A stretch of DNA of 64,000 nt from Toxonevra muliebris (lineage: Eukaryota > Arthropoda > Insecta > Diptera > Pallopteridae): the NCBI GenBank assembly GCA_963691655.1, contig OY829328.1, forward strand, positions 31,701,890 to 31,765,889. Direction: 5' to 3'. Both the position numbers and the translations under genes were made by a program. The notes below the pieces were generated by a model that did not search any database, had not been told where the DNA came from, and saw nothing but the letters and a program-made list of their open reading frames with translations. The number at the start of each line of letters is the position of its first letter. Within the stretch, counting starts at the first letter, position 1. Positions 57,601 through 64,000 of this stretch are shown here, in pieces.

Positions 57601-60600
57601 ACAACAACAAATTTTTACATATCTCACACTATCTAGTAAAGGGGCACAACTCAAAATTAGCCATTTTTGAGAAAACGATAAAAATATGTTTACAGTAGAA
57701 ACTCGGTTCTTGCACATACTCGATACTGATACCCCTCGATACTTGCACACAAAAATTTTTTTATTACGTACTCAGTACTTGCGACATTTGAAAATTTTTA
57801 CCACGATACTTGCGACATTTTTTGTTCTGCCTTTGAATACTGTTCTTTTTTATTTTGTATAAAACTGAATAAAGTTAGGGGAAGTACCGTCGATTTCATA
57901 CTGCTGACGAAATGTATTAAATTGGATCAGTTTTGAGCTTTAAATCAAGGAACGAAATCGAATCAATGTAACGTTCCAGTTTCGATTTCGGTTTTGTCAA
58001 GTGTTTCGGTTTCGTTCTTCAACATTGATTCGGGTTTCGGTCTCGTTCTGGTTACGGTTTTGAGGGAAAGTGATTAAAATAAGTTTGACAATCACACAAC
58101 AAACATTGTAATTTAAAAAACACGTCTGAATCAATAAATATTCAAAATTAATGGCCATATTCCACCAAATTTGTTTAACATACATGAATTTATGACAAAT
58201 GAGAGGATACGACGCTAAATAAGACAGCTTGTGAATTGAATAGAGTCCAACCGATTACGATTTTTTTGCCAAACAGATGTCGATACTAATGTTCGGCTAT
58301 CAAAAAAAATTTGACCGATGCCGATACCGATTCGGATGTCGGTGAATTAAATTACATTAAATTTTTTTTATTTTATTATTAGAAACTATGAAATCTAATT
58401 GTTCATATTTCATAGTTTGATTTTTATTTCATTGCTACTCAACAGTTAAAGTGTTGTTTATCAGGCTTAATGAAATGTCCTTTTTGTTGAAATGACTAAG
58501 TCGGAACATCGTATATAGAGCAAGCAAATCATACGGCCGTTTCGGAACCCGCCACGATTCCTCAAACTTCGAACCTTGCACCGAGCCCGGTTTTCATTAC
58601 GTGCAAGAATCGAGTTTTTACTGTATATACATATATCTAGGGTCAATGTGGGTAAATGTAAACAGGGGTAAATGTAAACGCGGCTCATACTTTAAACAAG
58701 TATAAGCTTTCAAACGTGAAATAACGGACACAAGCATGTTTTTTCACATGCATTTAACACATTCGTCTGTACACTGATTTCAGTTGTCTTTGTAATTTTC
58801 TTAGTAGTATTATTAGAAGTATTAGCCGTGTTTATATTTATCCACATTGACCCTATATGTTTTGGATATAATGGCACATTATTTACCATAAAATATTCTT
58901 TTTTATCGTTTCCTAAAATTCCCAATTTTGAGTTGTGCTCTTTTGTAATTAGTGCGCGATATGTAAAAATTTATTGTGTAGTCTTGTTTTTTTTGCTCTA
59001 GACATGCTCATGTTAAAAAGAAGGATGGATAAACTAGTGGAGTACATGCAGATGAAAATGCATCAGTATCAATAGAAAAAAGAAAATAACTATTGCCTTT
59101 ACATAGTAATGATTTTCAAGGCAATAACAAATTTTTAAATGAATATATGATGTGTATTAAATTCTTCTTTCTTCTTCTTTCACTATTCCAGGGAATGTTT
59201 AAGGATAAAAGTAAATATCCAACATTGACTCGTATGTCCTATTGCCAATGCCGTTTGAAATTAGTTTTCGCCAGTATATTTCGTCAATTCAATTGGAAGC
59301 ATGTGGCTTTACTTGTTGATAGATCCGATTTGTTTTCATTGACTGTGGGCAAAAATTTGGAATATGGTTTGCGTCAGGAAGGTTTGCTTAGTTTTGTACG
59401 TGAGCTGAATGGTAATGAGCAGGAACCATATGAGAATTATCTTAAAGATGCCAGCATGTATGCAAGAGGTGTGGTATTGCTATATATTAAAAATTTAAAT
59501 AAGTAGTCTCGAGTAATGACAATATCTGTATGGATTTCCAGTGGTTATTTTATCGGTGCGTGGCATTTTGGTGCGTAAATTTATGTTGGCGGCATATACC
59601 TTGGGTATGACCAATGGCGATTGGGTTTTTTTAGATGTAGAAATATTTCAGGTATGTAAAGTGTAAGTGTTCTTAAAAAAAATACACTGAAAAATCATTC
59701 TAGAGCTCATATTGGGGTGATCATGGCTGGGAAATGGGCGACGCAGATGATAGTCATGCACGTAAGGCCTATGAATCACTATTGCGAGTTTCATTACTAC
59801 AACCAACAAGCCCGAAGTTTCAAGGATTTGCAGATAATGTACGTGAAATGGCAAGGAACTACAATTACACATTTAGTGAAAGCGAAGAGGTAAGACTTGT
59901 TCATTTCAGAGGTGAGGCTCTCTCAATTAATTTCTTCAGATACATAAGTATCAACCATATACTATAAGTATCAGCTATTCATGTTTACTTTTCAATTTCC
60001 TGGCAATGAAGGTAAATTTTTTCATTGGTGCTTTTTATGATGGTGTATATTTGCTGGGCATGGCATTGAATGAAACCTTAAGTGAGGGTGAAGATATACG
60101 TGATGGTATGGCAATAACGCGACGTATGTGGAATCGTAATTTTCACGGTATAACGGGGCATGTGCGTATTGACGATAATGGTGATCGAGATGCTGATTAC
60201 TCAATATCTGATTTAGATCCAATCAATGGCAAATTTGCAGTGGTAGCACATTACTATGGCTTACATCGGTAAGCGAGTTCCCATGCCTCATAACAATTTT
60301 ACAAAGATTATCTTAAAATATTTGCTCGTCATTTGTAGCGAATATTCTGCCGTCGACAGTAAGAAGATACATTGGCCGGGTGGCAGAGAAGGTCCTCCAC
60401 CGGATATACCACGTTGTGGTTTTCTAGGTAACTCACCCGAGTGCCATGGTTATGGTATGCTATGACATGAAATTTATAATGTTTTAGTTTAACATAATCG
60501 CTATTTTTTCAACATTTCCAATACAGAATTGCTAATAATGTATGGAACATTTGCCATCGTGTTATTCTTGGCATTTACATTTCTTATAGTTTATCTGATG

Positions 60601-62999
60601 TGCAAGTAAGTTTCACATATTAAATATTGTATTTTAATTGCCACTAATCTTTCTGCTTCATTCAGGCAAATGAAATTAAACAATGAATTAAATAATATGT
60701 CATGGCGTGTGCGTCCAGATGATGTGCTCTTGGAAGTTGGACGTCTTTATGGTAGTAAAGTTGGCTTACAGAAATTAAATGCAGAGGTAAGCAAACCTGA
60801 AATTTGACTATGGTCAACATATAAATTACATAAATTATTTTTTTAAGAATTTCTCACTACAGCAATATGGCATTCACTCTGGACGCGCTTCCATTGCCAG
60901 TTGTGCATCATTGCCACTATCGCAAGTCTTCACAACGATTGGTATTTTCAAGGGTGAACGGGTTGCCATAAAAAAAATCCATCGAAAAAAGGTTGACATT
61001 ACTTCGACCTTATTATGGGAAATTAAACAGGCGCGTGATGTTAGCCATGAGAACACTGTGCGTTTTGTAGGCGCATGCATCGATCTACCGCGTCCCACTG
61101 TACTCATACTCACCGAGTACTGCCCAAAAGGGAGTCTAAAGGATGTGCTTGAAAATGAAGCTATTCAATTGGACTGGAATTTCCGTATGTCGCTCATTCA
61201 TGATATCGTCAAGGGTATGGCATATTTACACAACAGTGACGTACAAGTGCATGGTAAATTACGTTCCTGCAATTGCTTGATTGATGGTCGATTTGTACTA
61301 AAAATATCTGATTTTGGCTTGCGTACATTGACTACACCCTCGGAGTTTATAAAGGACCAGAATTACTTCAATAGTAAGTATATCATTGGGGGTAATTGAA
61401 GAAAATTGTATCTGTCTGTCTCGTTAAATCTAAAGGAATAAAACTGATTGAACGCCAACAATAATGGTTTCATTATTTAAAATTAATAGGCTTTCAATGA
61501 ACAATGGTTGCAATTTATAGCAGATCTTTATTTTTTATCTCAACCCAAGATAGTTATTCGATAACTTTCGAAAAACTTAAAAGTTGTTTTAAATAACAGG
61601 ATACTAACTAATGTAACTAATTTCTGTGTTCGTTTGATTATATAGAGTTTTTGTGGATTGCGCCGGAACTGTTGCCACTCACTGTATTGCCCGGTAATCC
61701 AGCTACCCAAAAGGGTGATGTCTACTCTTTTGCAATAATTTTAGAAGAGATTGTAGCACGTGGGGGACCTTATGAAATGGCAAGACAATTCATGGAAATT
61801 CAAACAATTTTAAATCGTGTGGAGGCGCACGAAGCTCCACCCTTTCGTCCATTTGTAGGTCAACGAGACTGCCCTCCTGATGTGCTGGATTTGATGGAAA
61901 AATGCTGGGCCGACAATCCTGAAGAGAGGCCGGCTTTTGTAACGATCAGATCAACGCTTCGTTTAATTATGAAGTGAGTTAAATTTTTGTACATTTTGGA
62001 CAACTGAATAACAATTTTTTTCCTCACTAGAGGGTTTTGTGAAAATCTTATGGATGATTTGCTACGACGCATGGAGCAATACGCTAACAATTTAGAAAGT
62101 TTGGTCGAAGAAAAAACCGAACAATTAAGTATGGAAAAACGACGCACCGAGGAGCTACTGTATCAAGTATTACCCAGGCCGGTGGCCACACAATTACTTG
62201 CGGGTGAAATGGTGCAACCTGAACAATTTGAATATGTTACCATATACTTTAGTGATATCGTTGGATTTACAGCGCTGTGTGCACAAAGTCGACCCATGGA
62301 AGTAGTTGATTTTCTCAATGATCTCTATAGCACATTTGATAGAATTATTGGGTTTTACGATGTCTATAAAGTAAGTGTTTCTCAGTAATTTATGGCTTCT
62401 TCGAATTATTAAATACTCGTCAATACAAATAGGTGGAGACTATTGGTGATGCGTATATGGTCGTATCCGGTTTACCAGAAAGAAATGGCGACAATCATGC
62501 ACGTGAGATTGGTCTAATGTCGCTCGCAATTTTAGATGCTGTCAAATCATTCACCATGAAACATAAACCTGATTATAAATTAAACATACGAATAGGTATA
62601 CATTCAGGGCCTGTATGCGCTGGTGTGGTGGGCCAAAAAATGCCGCATTATTGTTTATTTGGAGACACAGTGAATACAGCATCTCGCATGGAATCAACAG
62701 GTTTACGTATGTGATGTGAAAAATTAAAATAAAAGTAGCAATCGATAATTTAATTAGGAAATTTTTTATTATGTTTAGCACTTAAAATTCATGTTTCATC
62801 TGCAACTAAATACATATTGGATAAATTTGGTACCTTCGAAATGGAACTACGCGGTGAGGTTGAACTAAAAGGTAAAGGTACAGTAACGACGTACTGGCTT
62901 CAAGGTTGCACTGAACCGGACCCTAGACCTCCTACACCGCAAAAAAATAATCTCGATGAGCCACCATTCCCAATACTCTTTCCGGCTATTGGAAAATAA
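45673..62999 (+). CDS. Receptor (membrane) guanylyl cyclase, natriuretic-peptide-receptor type
   Basis: Sixteen exons are inferred: 45673-45964, 46061-46172, 46884-47049, 48741-48815, 59192-59468, 59542-59651, 59704-59889, 60012-60268, 60339-60454, 60527-60605, 60666-60786, 60863-61373, 61646-61973, 62031-62370, 62433-62706 and 62779-62999 (1154 residues). Order: signal-peptide-like start; ligand-binding ANF domain ([59 protein letters not shown]); one membrane segment at about residues 532-553; kinase-homology domain with VAIKK and DFGL but HGKLRSCN where active kinases have HRD, so catalytically dead as usual in this family; coiled dimerisation helix; cyclase domain at about 930-1120 with [21 protein letters not shown] and [17 protein letters not shown], including the guanine-selecting Glu and Cys. 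It converts GTP to cGMP at the plasma membrane. Exon 15 must end at C|GTATGT (62706) to give ESTGLPLKIHVS. Residues ~30-85 are an Asp/Asn/His-rich linker. AATAAA is at 63444-63449. The ligand and fly orthologue are not identified. Confidence 0.93.
47620..47760 (+). mobile_element. SINE body fragment in cyclase intron 3
   Basis: GCCGTGGTGGCCCCACCTC, AATAGCAAACCTCCAAGAG and CGGCATAAAATCGTAGCTCC match the body of the SINE at 44600-44899 (opposite orientation). The head is reduced to a few bases and the tail is absent. Confidence 0.55.
47861..48457. mobile_element. MITE-like element in cyclase intron 3
   Basis: The ends are inverted copies: GGGTTGGTAACGAAATCTCT and (reverse complement of right) TGGGTTGGTAACATAATCTC, followed by tandem AAAATCT.-AAAC/TCAAA words. 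TTCATTG flanks it at 47854-47860 and 48458-48464, a possible target duplication. There is no coding capacity. It lies about 280 bp before exon 4. Confidence 0.6.
49268..49327. repeat. (CA)n-(TCTC)n-(CA)n compound microsatellite
   Basis: About 60 bases of ACACAC, then CTCTCTATCTCTCTCTCTCT, then CACACACACACAC. Confidence 0.9.
49851..50105. repeat. Possible short inverted-repeat element with GC-rich ends
   Basis: The left end reads GGACGCGTACGTAGAGGGGG; the right end as reverse complement reads AGGCGTGTACATAAAAAACG, an imperfect match. Similar GCGTACG..GGGGG wording is at about 34369 and about 35127. No target duplication. Weak. Confidence 0.3.
51548..51709. mobile_element. 162-bp hairpin MITE
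   Basis: 51548-51609 and 51646-51709 are inverted copies starting CTGTTCACACGGGCGCAA and sharing the GCCTGTCTGAAAG.GAGAGGTAG word, with a 36-bp loop. It is almost wholly palindromic and non-coding. No unambiguous target duplication was found. Confidence 0.75.
51936..52292. mobile_element. 357-bp MITE, ends with TTTCCCGGGT
   Basis: The left end reads GTGCGTTTCCCGGGTGCAAA then ATCAGAAAAGCTG; the right end as reverse complement reads GTGTGTTTCCCGGGTACAAA then TCAGAAAAGCTG. The outermost bases are CAGTGG and CACTGG. The interior is AT-rich. Target duplication is not clear. Confidence 0.65.
52293..54260. other. Middle of cyclase intron 4, nothing recognised
   Basis: AT-rich. Frames at 52170-53714 are short and low-complexity. 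No element boundaries or RNA genes were seen. Confidence 0.35.
54261..54907. mobile_element. pogo-like non-autonomous element, 25-bp perfect TIRs
   Basis: Both ends begin CAGTAGTTTTCCGATTTAAC and match for 25 bases. This recalls CAGT..CCGATATAACG ends of pogo/Tigger elements. TA follows on the right (54908-54909) but the left neighbour is AA, so the TA duplication may have mutated. A second inverted pair (CGTTCAGAAGACG) at about 54527 and 54697 marks a smaller element nested inside. Confidence 0.75.
54519..54712. repeat. Nested inverted-repeat element inside the pogo-like copy
   Basis: AATGGTCACGTTCAGAAGAC at the left and, as reverse complement, CATTGGTTGCGTTCAGAAGA at the right form imperfect inverted ends of about 25 bp; the spacer is non-coding. 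This indicates a later insertion. Confidence 0.45.
55034..55263. repeat. Second copy of the TTAA-type MITE seen at 41757-41952
   Basis: CCACTTCGCTGGAAAAGTAC at the left, GAGTTCTAGTAAAATAAGG in the middle and CCTTGGACACCGAAGAGG at the right correspond in order to the copy at 41757-41952. The flanking TTAA is not preserved on either side. Confidence 0.6.
55735..57297. mobile_element. Tc1-like element with long inverted arms containing a duplicated transposase end
   Basis: TA flanks lie at 55733-55734 and 57298-57299. The terminal words are CAATGCCGGTCATATC and (reverse complement of right) CAGTGCCGGTCATATC, which fit Tc1-type CAGTGCCGGTCA ends. Inside, about 400 bp at 55735-56130 is an inverted copy of about 56925-57297, including the last codons of the transposase; weaker similarity reaches 56190 and 56850. 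The left arm carries a ~35-bp insert after the terminal word. A single transposase remnant lies between, on the plus strand. Confidence 0.8.
56500..57067 (+). pseudogene. Tc1-like transposase C-terminal remnant
   Basis: The frame at 56630-56902 gives [20 protein letters not shown] and [18 protein letters not shown], the Tc1 block with the second catalytic Asp (QDxxPKHTS). After a shift the next frame gives [13 protein letters not shown] (for the family's WPxQSPDLNPIE, its catalytic Glu region altered) and ends [20 protein letters not shown] before a TGA. The N-terminal DNA-binding half is absent. Frame breaks show it is inactive. Confidence 0.8.
57693..58623. mobile_element. pogo/Tc-type non-autonomous element with TA duplication
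   Basis: TA stands at 57691-57692 and 58624-58625. The ends are CAGTAGAAACTCGGTTCTTG and (reverse complement of right) CAGTAAAAACTCGATTCTTG. The left third repeats TACTTGCGACA/CGATACTTGC words, and 57950-58060 has repeated TTTCGGTTTCG-like low complexity. There is no transposase. Confidence 0.75.
58640..58853. mobile_element. 214-bp MITE with TA duplication
   Basis: TA flanks at 58638-58639 and 58854-58855. The ends are GGGTCAATGTGGGTAAATGT and (reverse complement of right) GGGTCAATGTGGATAAATAT, 23 of 25 matching. Non-coding. TA duplication is compatible with a Tc1/mariner-driven MITE. Only 16 bp separates it from the pogo-like element. Confidence 0.75.
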
Positions 63000-63919
63000 T
63001 TAAATACGTTTATAAACCTAATTAATGTATTTCACATATTTACATAATATTAATGTTAAATGTTCTATTTTGTTTCTCTTTTGGAGTAAACTTTCTACAA
63101 GTAAATGTGATGTATTCGTATAGAAACAAGTATGTACCTAAAGTGGTGTGATTTACAGTATGTAGGAAACGAAATTCAATTATGATTCGAAAGATTTCAA
63201 TTATAGTATTATAAAAGCTATTGTATGTTTGTATGTATGTATATATTATTTTCTGAAGAACTTATACTCATGGATTCTTGTTTAAGTCAGCTGTGAATGA
63301 AATGAAAATTACGTATAGTATTGTAATTTGTAGAAACCGTTAAGTATAGCCTATAATAAGTGGAATACTGCATATGCATGTGTGCAAACTTGAATCAGAC
63401 ATTGAATCTTCCAGTAAAAATAATATATTAAATTCCTTAATTCAATAAATTACACTAGTAAACAGTAAAAAATCTTACAATTTATTAAGTGATTTTTTAA
63501 TATTCAGATATAGCCCTTTTAGACCCAGCTTACATAATTGTGTTAGCTTAGAATGGAAAGAGTTAAACGCGTTTGCTTTTTGTTATAACAAAACAAAATA
63601 AGTAAAATAAAATATAGTAAAATTTAGTATTACTTGTTGAAATTTGAATGTTTATGCAATTCATTGATGATACACTCTCCCAGATACTGAATATTCACAC
63701 CAGCATTTTCATCACGATTCCAACAAATAAAAACAATTTAATTTTTATAAGCCAAAATTTGACAAAAATAATACTAAAAAACCGTACAAAGCAATAAATT
63801 CGTTTTGGAAACAAATGATTCAATAAAAAGACATAAAATAGTTTAATAAAAAGAAAGAAAATAATAGTAAATCAAAACTTAATTGAATGTTAAGTAAAAA
63901 TGCAAATTAGCACAATAAA
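63000..63919. other. 3' flank shared by two convergent genes
   Basis: Holds the cyclase 3'UTR, with AATAAA at 63444-63449, and the presumed 3'UTR of the minus-strand gene; a minus-strand AATAAA (TTTATT on the plus strand) lies near 63481. No other feature was seen. Confidence 0.45.
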
Positions 63920-64000
63920 TTATTTTCTCATAATGCCGCTTAATGACTTGACGCCAGTCATAGATGGCACTTTTGCTGCTGCCTTTTTCACTTCTTCAAT
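63920..64000 (-). CDS. C-terminal end of an unrecognised gene, cut by the window edge
   Basis: Minus strand from 64000: IEEVKKAAAKVPSMTGVKSL then SGIMRK and TAA at 63920-63922. The 26 codons are Lys/Ala/Ser-rich and not low-complexity AT translation, which supports real coding sequence. It faces the cyclase tail to tail. The family cannot be named from this piece; neither the exon start nor the frame beyond the edge is visible. Confidence 0.5.
   Translation of the reverse strand: MEEVKKAAAKVPSMTGVKSLSGIMRK

Noticed and set aside
62700..62706. Splice donor G|GTTTAC at 62700 for cyclase exon 15
   Set aside because: It keeps frame but would delete the conserved GLP of ESTGLPLKIH; the GTATGT donor six bases later restores it and fits the donor consensus better.
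1..64000. CRISPR array, bacterial operon or phage-like system
   Set aside because: No regularly spaced repeats of that kind; all genes are intron-containing and of animal families.

Overview
This window is AT-rich insect nuclear DNA, most probably from a higher fly (Diptera: Cyclorrhapha). The genes have fly-type architecture (short GT-AG introns, split codons, AATAAA signals). The repeats are typical dipteran kinds: I/R1-like and Jockey/CR1-like LINEs, mariner, Tc1, pogo, piggyBac and hAT relatives. The family or species cannot be fixed from sequence alone; a tephritid-like fly is a guess. Four protein genes can be followed exon by exon, plus the end of a fifth; most of the rest is transposon debris.

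Layout. 1-4.8 kb: a TTAA-flanked MITE, a young 5'-truncated LINE with an 11-bp target duplication, and a decayed LINE gag. 4.8-8.2 kb: a DRC5/TCTE1-like axonemal gene (+). 8.2-19 kb: an orphan exon candidate, SINE and LINE fragments (one LINE nested beside another), and a dead piggyBac with intact TTAA ends. 19.0-23.3 kb: a DNAI1-type axonemal dynein intermediate chain (+, 11 exons). 24.5-28.0 kb: fukutin-related protein FKRP (-, 4 exons). 28-45.6 kb: a gene desert with a hAT-type MITE (perfect 8-bp TSD), a near-perfect 187-bp inverted repeat, a Jockey/CR1-type LINE, a 2.4-kb element with about 105-bp inverted ends, and a dead mariner interrupted by a SINE. 45.7-63.0 kb: a receptor guanylyl cyclase (+, 16 exons) whose 10.4-kb fourth intron is packed with DNA transposons and MITEs. 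63.9-64 kb: the C-terminus of an unrecognised gene on the - strand, convergent with the cyclase.

Functional links. DRC5 (nexin-dynein regulatory complex) and DNAI1 (outer dynein arm) both serve motile 9+2 axonemes, in flies essentially sperm and chordotonal cilia, and they lie in the same orientation about 11 kb apart. FKRP acts in Golgi glycosylation of dystroglycan, and the cyclase makes cGMP at the plasma membrane; neither shows a functional link to its neighbours.

The least ordinary material is in the repeats. (i) A dispersed tRNA-derived SINE family is present in at least six pieces. (ii) Several TTAA-flanked elements carry short perfect or near-perfect palindromes close to their ends. 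(iii) Several inverted-repeat elements have exact boundaries and target duplications. No CRISPR, operon or microbial-type system is present. All coordinates and splice sites were read by eye; no alignment or database search was run.
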